Positions 10,880 through 23,080 are shown, counted from the stretch's first letter. The stretch is 64,000 bases of DNA from Eonycteris spelaea (GCA_003508835.1 PUFA01000066.1:4650001-4714000); one strand, 5' to 3'. The notes: a model not told the origin generated them from the sequence alone. Numbers and translations: made by a program.

Positions 10880-12590
10880 GAAGGCCACCATTTGCAAAGT
10901 TTGACTCTCGTATTCTTAAAATATTAAATAGCAAGTTACAATCTTTTTTTTTTTTAAATGGATTTTCCCTCCACATGGGAACTTTGACAGCCCCTTAATT
11001 CCAGGCCTGGGAGTGAACATGTGGACCTCAGGGACACCAACTCCACCAGCACTGTCCTTCCTCCGCCAATATCTTATAAGATAAGCTCACTTCAGGGAAG
11101 GGCAAATTCTGCCTAGACCAGAGAAAAATAATGACATTGAATTAGCTAGATAGATGGCAATGAGTAATCCGCATGAAATTCTTAAATTTGGATTGGGAAG
11201 GGAGATTCAGCATTGGTTAGAGTGCCTCTGATTATGCAATTTATTCTCAGCCAAGAAAATGAATGTGCTCCATAAAATATTTCTGGAATAACCTTTTAGT
11301 GAAAAACAATAGAAATTGTAAGACAGATTAAGGTTTAGTGTCTCAAGAGATTATAGTGTGAACAGACTGTCCTCATAGGGTCTGTTTAACGGGTGACAAG
11401 CTGGAGGAGGGGAAAACTGTAAGGATATTTGACATGAAAAATGTGAATTTGCTCTCTGAGTGTTTACTAGCGTTCACAAGTAGCAGGAAATGAGCCGTGA
11501 AATGTATTGTCAAACATTCAGTGTTCAAAATATAATGCATTACTTTAAGTTGGGCTTTTTGCTTTCTGAGATCCTCATTCTCAATTTGCCCACCCCTGAG
11601 ATAGATGAATTGGCCTTTTACTGTGTCCTTCCCAAACCAGAATGATAAGCTGTGGCCGAATTGGGAACTGGCTTTCCAAAAGCCATTCGTAGCTCCCTTT
11701 TCTTTTGCCTGCCTTGATTGTAGAGACCTGCTTGCCTCTTGCATTTGGTGGTGGTCATGTGACTTACTTTTCTCCCAAAGAGATTTGAGTATTAGTCTCG
11801 AGGGAAGATTTCTCTTTCCATATAAGAAAACACAAAGCCCTGCTTAAGAAGACCTTTTGCCCTTTCCTTCTCCTTCCTCCTGACTCCTAGAGTAGGAGTG
11901 ACACTGGCTGCTACTACCACAGATATGGTGGCTCCGTTGTGAGAATGATAAAGTACTTCCATGTTGGCTGGTCCTCAGATGGGGGAAACCACAGTTGTGG
12001 AGAGCAGATGTCCATGATTTCAGATACCATTAACTGTGTCAGTATTTCCAAAAGAGCTGATAATAAGTGGACACCAGGAAGATGCATAAATACTCTGAGA
12101 AAATTAGAGCTAGATGGTTTATTTTCACACTATCGCCCCTCCTGCCCCAACCTAGAGACATTCACCTGCTAAATAGGACTGGTGCGTAGTTTGCAGACAG
12201 CATTGAAAGCTGTAAGAATTCCAGAATTTGTTCCAGTTTTGTTTAAGCATAAACTTCCTTGAAATGTGACTCCTTTCTCCTTCCCATTTTCATTAAAAAT
12301 CAGTTTCAGGTAGAAATGCTAATATTTTAATAACCCTCACTTTTTTTGGAGGGGGGATACAAACTAAAAATGGTTTGTTAAGTAAATTTAGCAAAATCCA
12401 TAGTTAGATTAGATTAGATTGGTTAGCTAGATGAGAGTCAGACAGGATATGCAGAAATCCCAGGTTTTGATACTCATCTGTAATTTCTTCATTGAAATAT
12501 GAAAATCCCTCCACCGAATCACCCTTTACAGAAGCTGGATGCATTGCTGATTTCAGCTTGCTCTTCGCTTAGCATCTGGCAAATGTCAAT
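10880..12590. other. Mostly unclassified; possible old LTR at about 11640-11960
   Basis: Around 11740-11950, 'gtggtcatgtgacttacttt' is followed by 'cccaaagagatttgag' and 'atatggtggctccgttgtg', reminiscent of an old MaLR-type LTR, but I cannot place its ends. The rest shows no gene. A short attag/gatta repeat lies at 12403-12422. Confidence 0.3.
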
Positions 12591-12765
12591 CCAAATATAT
12601 ACATGTGTATAACATATACAATGTATACTATAAATATGTTTGGATGTAAATGGATATATACATGCCCATATACACATATGTGTATATATGTGTGTTTCAT
12701 ATATACCATCTGCCCATGCCTTACGCTATGTATATGTATGTATACATATACACACTAGCTATTCA
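12590..12765. repeat. TA/CA/TG-rich low-complexity tract
   Basis: Alternating purine-pyrimidine stretches such as 'atatatacatgtgtataac', 'atatacacatatgtgtat' and 'tatacatatacacac'. It is rich in short self-complementary segments, so cruciform-prone or Z-prone. Confidence 0.8.
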
Positions 12766-12829
12766 TAATTCTATATCTTACATTTCCAGCCTCACAAAGC
12801 ATTTCTCTTCTGTGTATGGAAACTGGTAA

Positions 12830-13010
12830 GAGTCCCACCTACATTTTGCTGTCAATCTCTGGTCATTATTTATAGTTCCGCCTCATAAATGTCTCATGTG
12901 CATAAATGATTTATGCTTGACATTAAGGGTGCCTCCAACTGCCGACCACTTCAGGGGCGATGGCATCTCATTTGCTAAACAGCTTTTACTCGTGGGCCCT
13001 TAAAACTGAT
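12830..13010. promoter_or_regulatory. Candidate non-coding conserved element (weak)
   Basis: Repeat-free block with 'tcattatttatagttccgcc', 'ataaatgatttatgcttgac' (an imperfect palindrome) and 'ctcatttgctaaacagc'. Suggested only by texture: no repeats and dense AT-core motifs flanked by balanced sequence. Conservation was not tested. Confidence 0.2.
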
Positions 13011-13189
13011 CTCTTCCCTAAGCCATCACCCTGCCACTGTGGTGGGTGGTTCTGGGATGGAGAAGGTGGAGCAGAGAGCATTAGTGGATTCATCTTCCTC
13101 TGTGAGGGCAATGCCTGCTCTTGTTTTCACTGAGAAAATTCTGAAGTTAGGAATAGAAAACAAATGAAATGTAACCTGGCGATAATAAC

Positions 13190-13410
13190 ATCAAGTGTTA
13201 ATACAATGTTTTTTGACTCACGAGGTATTTTCCTACATGTGAATTTATTGCATTCTCATAAAAACTGTGATAGAGGCAGAACGACAATCATAATTGTCCT
13301 TTTACAGATGCAGAAGGGAGATTCAGAGACATCAAATGACTTGCTTAAAGTCACACAGCTAGTAAATTTCAGAGCCAAGAAGAGAAATTCAACCTTTTGC
13401 TAACTCCTTA
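13190..13410 (-). mobile_element. MIR SINE
   Basis: The plus strand has 'ttgcattctcataaaaactg', 'ccttttacagatgcagaagg' and 'aaagtcacacagctagtaaa', in reversed MIR order. The short frame at 13164-13403 is translated MIR. Confidence 0.9.
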
Positions 13411-13424
13411 TCCAGCAAGTTTTT

Positions 13425-15470
13425 CACTATATCTTTCACAGTGGTTTTTGTCTAAGCAAAAGGCATATTATTTTTCCAATTATTACTCTAATAGCAAATT
13501 TACTAGCATAGTTGCACATTCTGAAAACTGATGAAGTACCATTTCATAACTGGGTGTAGAATTTTAGCTTCTAGGAGCTATGTAGCTCTACCTGCTCATT
13601 TAGTCCATCCATCGTCCTCCTTCTGCAGGAATGCCAGTCCCCCAATGAAGCTGCAAATGAGAAACAGAACATGGGCTTGCGTCTAGTCCTGATTCTATGC
13701 AGAGTTTTGTGTGTCCTGAATGATGGCATCACTCAGTCACATTCTCTCCCATACATTATCCATCGACTCCCTTTATCAGGTCCCATTTGCACTGTACCAG
13801 AATGCATTCCTTTCTCTTTCCAATGAGGCCACTGGGTAAGAGGGGATGTCAGTATGTAGCCAGCTCCACTACCAGTGCTCCTGGCTTTCTCTGCTCCTAG
13901 ATTTTTCATTCATTTCTTTCCTGCTTAGGCTTAGACACAAACATCTAACCTGAGAAATAGAACTCAGTGTGAAGTTAGGGAAACATGAGAAAAGGAGCAA
14001 GAACCAGGAGCCACTGAGAGCAGAATTCTTTGAGGGCCACTGTAGTGACCAGCACAATTTTAAACACTTAAAAAAAATCCATGTCAACTGGGTATCGGAA
14101 ATGAATTTTAAAAACCTCACCCTGCCCATGGCTGCCAATAGCAAAGAGTCCCTCAGGGCCAAAGCAGTTTAGCCTACAGTGTTCCCTGAGCGAAGAAAAT
14201 CAAGTGTCTAAATCCATATCTTCACCTTTCCTAAAAAGGGAAAGATACAGAAGCCAATTTCTATTTTTGGTCAACCTGTGGAAGTCGGCCAAATACGAGC
14301 TCCAGTTTTAATGTAAGATTTCTCCCAATTAAAAAAAAAAAGTGCTTCTATTGTTATCAGATTTCTATGAACACAGTAATATTAATAATATTGAGAATTA
14401 CTTATTCGAGGCCGATCTCTACCAAAATAAATTTTGGAAAGTCAGACTCTGGTGTTTTGGGAGTGAATTCATAAAAATTACTTTCAAAAGGGAAATGAGC
14501 CATGCCCTTTAAGAATGAAAATTGAAGATGCAAGTTAGTTCATGTTGACTTCATCCCTTGGCGAATGTTTCATTAAGTGACTACTTCCTGGCTGTTACCA
14601 TTATGAAGGAGAGGTCGTAGGCTTCCCCCCGCGCTTCGCACAGGCTCTTCAATGCAGGAAGACTGTTGGGAATATATAGGTTTGTGCTGGTGCTGCTGGC
14701 CGCTGTGTTCTGGGTGGCTGAGATTGGGTCAGTGTTCCGCGTTCCTTCTTCAGCCGCCAGGGGAAAAGTATGCGCTCTCTTCTTTTGTATGTGAGGTAGC
14801 CTCAGACACAGTTCAGACCCCTGACTCCTGGTCTTCTGTGGGTGTAAATATCTCCTGACCTTCTTGCCTTGTATCCCCACCACCCCCACCAATTCTTTAC
14901 CTGTCTTTTGTCTTACTTCCTCGAGACCTTGCTCTCTGATGCAATTGATCTGATTAACTAATTGGCAACAAAGGTTTACAGACACCAGCTTTATCAGCTA
15001 TCCCACCTGCCCCAGCCAGGTGCACAGCAGGTCTGTGTCAAATCCTGGGAATTCTCTTGCCCTACTGTCCTCCATTGGGCAGCAAAGGCCTTCACGGACG
15101 AGCCCTGCTGCCCAGCGGTCAAGTCAGGGACGTCTCTCAATCTCTTGTTCATAAACTTTGAAGCTGCTGCTGCTGCCACATTCATTTCATTGTAAGTTAC
15201 TTGATTTCTCAACATCTACCTCTTGGCAGTCATAAAAATTTGGCGAAGTCAGAAGAATCGTCGTTTCAAGAAATGGAAGTGAATAGCTCCTTTAATGCAA
15301 TGAGGGACTAATGGTAGGAATTTCAAAGAAATTCCACATTATTTTTCTTTTGTAACTGTCTCGATACCTATAGTTGAAGAATCTTTTTTCTTCCCTCTCT
15401 CCCTACTTCTTTTTATCAAGATTCTCATCTTTTGTGAATATGCAACAAGGTCTTCTTGTGGTTGGGAAAA
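13425..15470. other. Repeat-poor unique sequence, no gene seen
   Basis: No confident repeat or exon. At 14950-14978 there is a TAAT-rich motif cluster ('tgattaactaattgg' next to 'caacaaagg', resembling homeodomain and SOX/TCF sites), with a (GCT)n stretch near 15162-15177. Frames here (up to 134 codons, minus strand at 14581-14985) have no recognised homology. Confidence 0.4.
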
Positions 15471-15474
15471 AATA

Positions 15475-15562
15475 GCACTGAATTTGAAGAGTCAGAAGAC
15501 CTAGGATTCGAAACTCCAAGTCTCTTGCTTGTGAATGACTTTGGACAGGTTGTTTCAACTTA
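15475..15562 (+). mobile_element. MIR SINE, 5' half
   Basis: Reads agaagacctaggattcgaaa, 'ctcttgcttgtgaatgac', 'tttggacaggttgtttcaac', a diverged MIR head and core on the plus strand. It abuts an oppositely oriented MIR. Confidence 0.7.
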
Positions 15563-15680
15563 TCCGCATTTCACAGATATGGAACTGATATTCAGAGGTT
15601 AAGTAGTTCGCTGAATGTGGCACAGCTGGAAAGTGGTAGAGCTGGACTTTGAACACAGGCCTCTGGCACCAAATTTCATC
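15563..15680 (-). mobile_element. MIR SINE
   Basis: The plus strand reads 'gcatttcacagatatgg', 'attcagaggttaagtagttc', 'gtggcacagctggaaagtgg' and 'gactttgaacacaggcc', a clear reversed MIR. Confidence 0.88.
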
Positions 15681-17325
15681 TCTTATTCACTATGTTCTAA
15701 TGAGAATCAAGTGGGTTATAAGTACTGAAAACCTGGACTCTGAACAAATAACACCTAATCGATATTGGAACCCAGACACCTTCTTCGCCAAGGTGTGTTT
15801 CCAGGTGTGTTTCAAAGCCCCCCCTTCCTGTCCTTTCCTACACTTGGTATCACCTGAGCACTTGCATTCCTCTCTTTTAGAGTCCTCTTGGTCAGGTGAG
15901 TCTCCACCCTACATGCACTGTCCCTCAGCAACTGCACACAGAAGAGGTGGAGCCCATGGCACTTGGGAACCACCCTTTCATTTCAACTCTGATGTGCTCA
16001 CTTTCACCTCTTTGATCTAGTGGATTTCTGCCCCAGATTTAACTTGAAGAAAGCCAACCGCTTCTTACAAAGCCCCTCACTCACACCCATATGTATTTGA
16101 AATTCACAATCATTGGCCAACCCTTTTATGTTCTTCAATAAGGACCCGAGTTCTTAGAGGTAACTAGGGAAAGAGAGTAGGATTTAGGAAGTAGGATTTG
16201 CATATGTCCCTCCTGCAGCCAAGGAACTTGAACCAGGACCAGAACTGATGCCCTCCGGGGGGAGGGCAGGCAGAAGCAGGTGGAACGCATGTCTGGACCA
16301 CAATTCCAGATCACTCTTGCTTGATAAGGACACGCACTGGTTATGCCAGACAGAAGCGATCATTTCACTATTTGAGAAGGGTCTTTACTGTCTGCTATTT
16401 TGACTACATCCATGGCTCACGCCTTTTTTTTTCCTTTTAAATTTTTTAAGTGACTGGAAGATTGGTGGCATTCTTGAGAAGAATGAAAAGCTCCAAGCCA
16501 TGCAGCAGTAGTAATCATTACAATTCAATCATCGCCCTAGCATCACCATGTGGCACAGTTATCTCTACTCAGTGCCCCAAGCCATCTTGACACCGGGCCA
16601 CTGCCAACCCAGAACCATTTACTGCCCTGACTGAGTTCTATAAACTCACGGGACAAAGTTCTCACATTTTAAGTAAATGCTTGCCCTTCTTTTGACAAAC
16701 TATTCTAGGCTCTTACTTATCACATTAACATTAACCAAGTCAGGTTTCCCCCTTTCTTATACCACGGAGTCTGGAGATAGGTGATTTCTAACCCTGGCTC
16801 AGCTCTTCCAGGATATCCGATCTGAGGTCAGAATTTCTGAAACGATCGTCCCCTTGCTGGTCCTGATTTTAAAACAGTGGTCACAGGTCTAGGCAGCACA
16901 CCCTCATTCAAGGCGGCAAGAGGGGACAGGGGCTCTCTTACTTATCATCGGTGTAAGTTGTACTCTGCTCATACTGTACTGGGCATCCTTGCTGCTCCCA
17001 TGTTGCCGTTGATAGGCTTTGCCACAAGTATATGTAGTAGAGGTAAATTTTATACTTTGATCAACATGTACCAAACCCATTTATGCCCCAGAAAATAACT
17101 AGAGAACTAGTCACTTAGACTGCAGTGGCATTTCTTATTGTCCCAAAAGTGGACTGATAGACATGGTTCACTCTGAAAACAAAACAAGCAGAGACAAGGG
17201 AAGACCAGGTAAGCTGGGGGTTGTGTACGTGGTTTGAACATCTTTGCACGAGTGGACCCTCTGATCCCAATTCTTATCTTCCCCACACTTCAACACCAAC
17301 TTGCAACACTGGACTGCTTTTTGCC
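15681..17325. other. Unclassified interval, no gene seen
   Basis: Contains a small direct repeat of ccaggtgtgtttc-like sequence near 15790-15812 and otherwise unique sequence. The longest frame is 123 codons (15649-16020) and has no recognised homology. Confidence 0.4.
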
Positions 17326-17329
17326 CAAG

Positions 17330-17680
17330 CTTATTCTTAATGTACTGTCTCTACACTACCTGAAAAGTGCTTCCCCATAGTGGAACAGGATTAGAACTCC
17401 AGTGTGCATTCTCAGCTCAAATGGCACCTCCTCTTGGGAGCCTTCTGTGACTACACTGTCTCTATTTGCCTGCCCCTAACTCACTCTTGATCACACTACT
17501 GTGTGATTATCTCTTCATAGCACTCACTTCTCACCGTCTGCTTATTTTCTCTTGGTTGTTTGTACTGAGGTCTAAGTTCAGTGACCACAGAGAGTCTGTT
17601 CTCTTCACTACTCACCTGGAAGACTTAGATGAATACCTAAACAGGTGTTACCTTCATGAGAAAATGAACAAACAATAGTC
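17330..17680 (+). mobile_element. LINE2 3' end
   Basis: Contains 'cagctcaaatggcacctcct', 'ttgggagccttctgtgac', 'tctcttcatagcactcac', a degenerate 'aggtctaagttcagtgac' and a terminal 'gaaaatgaacaaac', in L2 3'-end order. Confidence 0.82.
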
Positions 17681-19240
17681 ATCGGGAAGAAGCCCAGGGT
17701 TTTAGGTGATTTCAGGGAAGGCGAACGACTTATTAAAGAGTACAATTTCTTCATGAAAATATATACCCATAGGCCGTGCAGTGTGACAAAGGTCTTGGTT
17801 AACCTGCCGGTTTGTGCATGCTGGTCAGAACATGCATAATATGATCTCCTTTGCAGGTGTGGGTGGAGCCAGCCTATTATTTCAGGGTCCTTGTTCTTGG
17901 CAGCTTATTTTATGCATTCATGATTCAGGACAGAATGGCAAAGCCATCTATTTGAAAAGAAAAAAAAAAATCCTCTAATGCTCTTTAGTGTATTGTCTTC
18001 CAAAAGAACCCTGAGTTTTCACTACCTGCCAAACAAGGGCTAGCGCCAAAAAGATGTGGAAATAAAAGTCAAAAGAAGTAGTGGGAAAAAAGGATTTGAA
18101 TTGAGTAGCATTTCCTGGTTACAGCCGTGTGGGCACAGGCTTTTGGCCACTTTGTACTTTTTGATGAAGACAACAAGGGACTAAATAAAGACACTGTGAT
18201 TCATTGAAAATCCAAATAAAATGGCAAGTCATTTCATCCACAGAACAGATTATCTGATCAAATGACATCTTCCCAATCACAAAACTTTTAAGCATTTCCC
18301 ACAGCCAAGTGAGCTCCTGACAGTTTTGTTACCTGAGCTGTTGTTCATTTATGGGTCCCTTTCCAAGAAGAACATGTGCTCTGTTCCTGTCAACATGCCA
18401 GGAGGAAGGGAAATGACCCCTGTGCTGGAGCAAAAGCAAAGATTATTGGCCATCTTGGAACCATGGAGTTATCTGTAAAGGTAGGAGCTTATTAGTGTTT
18501 AATGTCTTCCTGTTTTAAAATGACTGAGCCACAGGTGAGTGGCCTTGCCAGTGTCCACATGTAATAAAAAGACAAAACAACACTAGGTCCCTTGATTTTA
18601 TTTCCCACTTCCCTACCCAATCAATCAGCTTTCAGCCAAGAGCACTTTATGACAAAAGAAGGTTGTAAACCAAAGCAATAATAGCATGAACTAAAAATAT
18701 AATACATTAGCTTACATTAAGGAAAAATACATAAAAAAGAAAGTAAAACAAAAGCCAAACCAAGTCAGGGCAAGGATTCTTAAGACAAGAGCACTTCTGG
18801 GGTAGGAGACTCAACAGAAGTGACCAGCTGGAGATATATGGCATTTCTCTTGGCCTCCCCTCCCCTCCCCAAAAAAATGTTCAGGGGAGAAAAAACACAA
18901 AGGAAATGAAAGTCGCTCAGGTCTGGATGCAAGAAGGTTCTCTACTGCAACTGGGCGGCACACGTGTTGCTGGCATGAGAGTCCTTCAGTGGTAGAGAGA
19001 AATGGCAGATGAAGAACAGGACTCGCTCACCAACCCTCAAACACTCAAGGTCACCCAGATTTGAACTTTAAAAGCTTAAAAAAAACATATAATTCCGAGA
19101 ACGTAATTTTTAACCATCTTTCAAAGAGATCTCCCCATGAGATTTTGTTTAGCCTAGGGAAGGAAATGAGAAATTATTATTTTACCAACTGCAGAGTCTT
19201 CTGGTAATTTGCTGATAGAAAACAAAATGCTTTTTTGTAT
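17681..19240. other. Repeat-poor unique sequence
   Basis: No named repeat. The stretch 18190-18480 (for example 'cagattatctgatcaaatg' and 'ctgttgttcatttatggg') has the even, non-repetitive texture of conserved non-coding DNA. There is no coding evidence. Confidence 0.35.
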
Positions 19241-19244
19241 GCTT

Positions 19245-19330
19245 CCCCCCCCCCCATTGAAAGAAAGAAAATCAATCTCCCAATAAGTGTTACTGGAGGA
19301 AAGTGGTGGGGGGTGGGGTGGGGGACAGAG
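19245..19330. repeat. C11 run facing a G-rich tract
   Basis: C11 at 19245-19255 lies about 50 bases upstream of a G-rich stretch with G6, G4 and G5 runs (about 19308-19324). The two can pair with each other, or the G-rich strand could fold as a quadruplex. Confidence 0.75.
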
Positions 19331-19589
19331 GCAGACGGGCCATTTTATTTTCTTAGCCACTTGTCCTCAGTTCCTATTTTTCTTCTCAAAAAACACCAGT
19401 CAGGTTGCATTTTGATGCTTGTCACTCCACATTCATCAGGTGACAAGACTGTTCTAATACGTTCAGCCCTGGACGCATAGCCTGAAGAACGCTCCAGAAT
19501 CAGAGCGCTCTTTCTGTTGGTGTTGGAATCAGGGCTCAGAACCCCACCTAACTGCTCCCCGTTTCTCCATGCACCCGTCTGCTTGCGTT

Positions 19590-19830
19590 ATTTCATCCGG
19601 CAAAGTCAATATAAGAATTAAATAATAATAGCTTTCCCATCCACAAATAAAAGTATGCCACTTTAAATTTTTGGCAGTGAGCTGGCATTTTGTCATTTAA
19701 TTCATTTTCACATCATTACACTGCAATCTGGAATGTAATGACATGACACTTAAAATGACAAACACTTGGTCTCTCCTCTATGGGAAGAAATAATGTAATA
19801 GGATGCAAATTATATCCTTAAAGGTTTTGC
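19590..19830. promoter_or_regulatory. Candidate conserved non-coding element (weak)
   Basis: Repeat-free, AT-rich block with many TAAT/ATTA cores ('agaattaaataataatagc', 'gtcatttaattcattttc', 'gaaataatgtaatagg') beside an ATGCAAAT-like octamer (gatgcaaattat). Homeodomain/POU-like composition is all that supports it. Confidence 0.28.
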
Positions 19831-20094
19831 CAGAGTTTCGCTCCCACAATTGGGATTAAGATACTGAGCAGATGCAAGGTGACAAAAAGAAGAACTTCTA
19901 CAGATATCCTGGGGAAGACGACATGATAAGCGGATTGTCTCTGTCCAGAAGTGGACAGGGCATTCCTGGTATTGTCACTCGCCTTTCGTTCCTGGGCAGC
20001 CCTGCAGAAGGCATGCACGAAGGCCTTCTTGTGTCAAAGGCCTAGCTGAAATGGGAGTGAGGCGAGAAACTGTGGTTCACAACACCTTTTTATT

Positions 20095-20240
20095 TATTAT
20101 TTTTTTACAATTCTTTTGTTATTTGCAGAAATTAATCGCCCCTGCTTAACATTGTTCAAATTTCACACTAATCACAAAATGGCTAATGGATGTTTTGCAA
20201 AATGACCACCCCCAGTTAATTATCCTCATCCTTGTTTACG
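20095..20240. promoter_or_regulatory. Candidate conserved non-coding element (weak)
   Basis: Non-repetitive block with 'gcagaaattaatcgcccctg', 'cacactaatcacaaaatgg' and 'cccagttaattatcctc', dense in TAAT motifs, immediately upstream of a long L2. Inferred from texture only. Confidence 0.25.
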
Positions 20241-20324
20241 TTCCTTCCTTGCAGGGCCCCAAACCGATCTCTTCTTTCCGTATTATCTTAATCTCCATTC
20301 AACGTGCCCGATACAAGCTCATAA

Positions 20325-21260
20325 TTCTCTAGCACAGACTTCTCCCCAGCGTTCACTCTCTGGACAAATGACAACACCAGCCATCCAAAATCTTAAGAGG
20401 CACCCTGACCACTCCTCTCTGATCCTTCCAGAAATTATATGCAGCAAGGACTTCACGCCATTAGAATGGGCACCAGCTGTCACTAGTCTTGGCCACCTGG
20501 GGCCTCTGGTCAAATCCCTCGCCTCTCTCACCCTGTTGGTTCACTTTTCAAGTAGCGGTCACTCTTCTGCCTCGCTTTCTTGGACCCTCCTTGCCTAAGC
20601 ACCCCTCTCTCATCCGGATGACCACCTGAGTTCATTCTCTCCCACTCGTCCCACGCCTCCCCCCCCCCGCCATTCATTCCCCGTATTGCAACTAGATCTT
20701 TGCAAAATTCAGATGTAATCTTTCTCTTGATGGCCGGAAGTCACCTCCACTGACGGAATAAGGAGCCGCTGGCTTCGTGGGAACCGTGCACAGTGAAGTT
20801 GGCCTCCTCTCGCACTACCTCACCCCGTGTTTTCTGAGCTCCAGACCCACTAATGTTTCGGTTTTTCTCAGTTTATTTTACTCACCTAGAAACCTCTCCG
20901 CAGTAGCCTTTGTCCCTGCTGGTCTGTTTGTCTGGAGTTCTCTCCCCTACTGCACCTAGCTGACTTTTTTGTGTGTCTTTAAGTTCTCAGCTCGAGTGTC
21001 ACCCCCAGGGGGACATGATATGGGTCATGTTCTGCGGTTGTCATCCTCTTAGCACCTCTGAAGCAAATAATCGCAGTTTGTAGCTACGCGGTCATTGATA
21101 TAATTATTTGGTTAGTGTCATCTTCCCGCCGGACTGTACATTCCATGCTTACGGGAACCACGCTTAGTTTTCCTGACTACTATGTTTCCAGCTTTAGCCG
21201 AGAACCCGGCATGTATTAGTCACTCACTACTTCAGTCAGCAAATATGAAATGTCTGTTAA
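20325..21260 (+). mobile_element. Long LINE2 fragment (ORF2 end and 3' UTR)
   Basis: Ordered L2 landmarks include 'agatctttgcaaaattcag', 'cctttgtccctgctggtc', 'tctggagttctctcccctac', 'gttctcagctcgagtgtcac', 'ggactgtacattccatgc' and 'cccggcatgtattagtcac'. A C10 run (20659-20668) has expanded inside it. The frames on both strands are decayed L2. Confidence 0.85.
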
Positions 21261-21814
21261 AGGGAGAAACAAGCAGAGGGTCCGCGGTTAGGTCCCTTAC
21301 TGTGGGGCTTCACAGTCTTGTTCTCCTGTTGGGAAATGTGATTTGCAGAGTAATTCTAAACCAAATGTGAATTTCTTCGCCACAAAGAGGCGTCGAGGTT
21401 GTGACACTTCCTGCATCATCCCATTAAAAAAATGTTTCTGGTCATCTCAACTCCAGAGTTTGTTATTTGCACCTTCACACCAGGGAGCAAGCGGACTCCC
21501 AAAATGTGCAGGTGTCGTTGACCGTCGGTGTGTGACAGGGAGGAAAAAGCAACCAGTATTTCTGAACCCTGAAAATATAAGGCAATTCCAAAGTAAATTA
21601 CTTAGTGGAAAAGCTTCACCGTGTCTTTGCCACGTGCATTACGGTGATAATTTAGGGCCGGGGCGATGGTCATCAGTGAATGCATAACAAAGAACTGAGT
21701 GAGGTTATACGCTCTGAAGGCCCTAAGAGAGTGACAACCACAGAATATGACCCCTATCACGTCCACCTGGGAGGACACGTGAACTGAGAACTGAAACATA
21801 AATGTGAGCCACTA
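21261..21814. other. Unclassified interval
   Basis: No repeat named. Short frames only, the largest 114 codons (21343-21687), not recognised. Confidence 0.35.
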
Positions 21815-22050
21815 GGCAGTGTCAGGGGAGAGCATTGTTCCGCAGGAGACATTTGGGAATATCTGAAGACAGTTTTGGTTCCTGTGACTAGATGCGTGTG
21901 TGTGTGTGTTGGGGGTGGGGAGGTACTACTGGAGTCTTGTGGGTCAAAGCCAGAGATGTTGCTGAACAGAGATCCCAAACACCCCACAAAGCACGGACAG
22001 TCTTCAGAACAGAATTATGTGGCCCGAAACGCTGTGACTGCTGAGGCCGA
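21815..22050 (+). mobile_element. MER20 (hAT-Charlie MITE)
   Basis: Reads 'ggagacatttgggaatatc', 'gaagacagttttggttcc', a GT-run, 'gggtggggaggtactactgg', 'agagatgttgctgaacag' and 'attatgtggcccgaaacgc', in MER20 order. The GT/GGGGG part is expanded relative to the family. Confidence 0.9.
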
Positions 22051-22214
22051 GGACCCCTGGTGTAAACGTTTAGAGACTTTCCAGCTTACTTCTAGGGACC
22101 CAGAGATGCTCTGTGGGGGGAGCACAGGAGGCATTTTCTCCCCACGTAGACCTGCCTCTTCCCGTCCTCAGTTTTAACAGACATGAGCAAAGGCAGCAAC
22201 CACAGGAGAGAGAC

Positions 22215-22620
22215 CAACGAGAAAAAGGCTGGGGGCAGAAGAGTGCTTTGTAAATATTAACCCAGCTGCAGAGGCCACATAGATCTTTGAGTTATGACCT
22301 GATAAAGGTTTTGAGAGCTTGCCAACTACACGTTCAAGAAAAACACAGAAAAAATTGAGCTGATGATATCCTTGATGCAATTTCCCTTTAAGCACAGCCT
22401 CATAAATACCAACTATAGAGTCCAACTGAACTTATTGGAAATTTCCCAAAAACCTTGGAAAATAGACAAGTGCAGGTGGTAAGATATTTACTGAAATGAA
22501 CTGTCTGTGAATGAAAAATATGTGAGCAAAATAGATATTTTATCTGTCATTTTATTCACAGAAAGAGATCCATTAAGTTTCTCTATTTCATTCTGTTCCT
22601 GTTTGGTGTGAAAGCACTTT
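22215..22620. promoter_or_regulatory. Candidate conserved non-coding element (weak)
   Basis: Repeat-free block with 'tgtaaatattaacccagctg', 'gagttatgacctgataaagg' and 'gatgcaatttccctttaagc'. Several GATA-like and TAAT-like cores are visible. Not tested for conservation. Confidence 0.22.
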
Positions 22621-22974
22621 AAACTAGATCTTCATTTTCTTTTTTAAAAAATGAGTATGGCAAATAGAGGACTTGGCACCTCCCTGCTGCTCCCCCCCAA
22701 AAAAATCAGTGATTTTTTTTTTTAAGCCTTGGAAGCAGGGTATTCTAAAAATACCAAAACATGTCTCATTACTGATGCTCAATCGCGGAGAAAGAATAAG
22801 AGGCAACTTGCTGGTAAGACACAGCTTCAGGGTCCTTTGACCCTTTCTAGGCAGGTAAAGTTGGTCACTGTATTTTGAGAGTCCACTTGCTCCCAGAAAG
22901 TCCTGCAGTGGCTTCATATCAAATAATAATCTATAAATATCTCCTAAGCAGTCTTTATCTGCAAAGGGCTCTGC
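22621..22974. other. Unclassified interval
   Basis: Homopolymer-rich (A, C and T runs at 22690-22722). A 97-codon minus frame (22624-22917) is not recognised. Confidence 0.35.
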
Positions 22975-23080
22975 CTAAGCCAAAGGAGATAAAAAGATGA
23001 GTAAATTATGATCTCTGACCTCAAAGAATTTCACTCTGTTTTTGAAGAAGGAGCATTTACACATAGAAAGTTAAATCACC
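22975..23080 (-). mobile_element. LINE2 3' end fragment
   Basis: 'gataaaaagatgagtaaat' followed by 'gatctctgacctcaaagaat' and 'ttcactctg' matches the reversed L2 end in diverged form. Confidence 0.5.

Noticed and set aside
14581..14985. 134-codon minus-strand frame
   Set aside because: No recognisable domain and no splice or codon bias; a chance frame is more likely, although the block itself may be conserved non-coding DNA.
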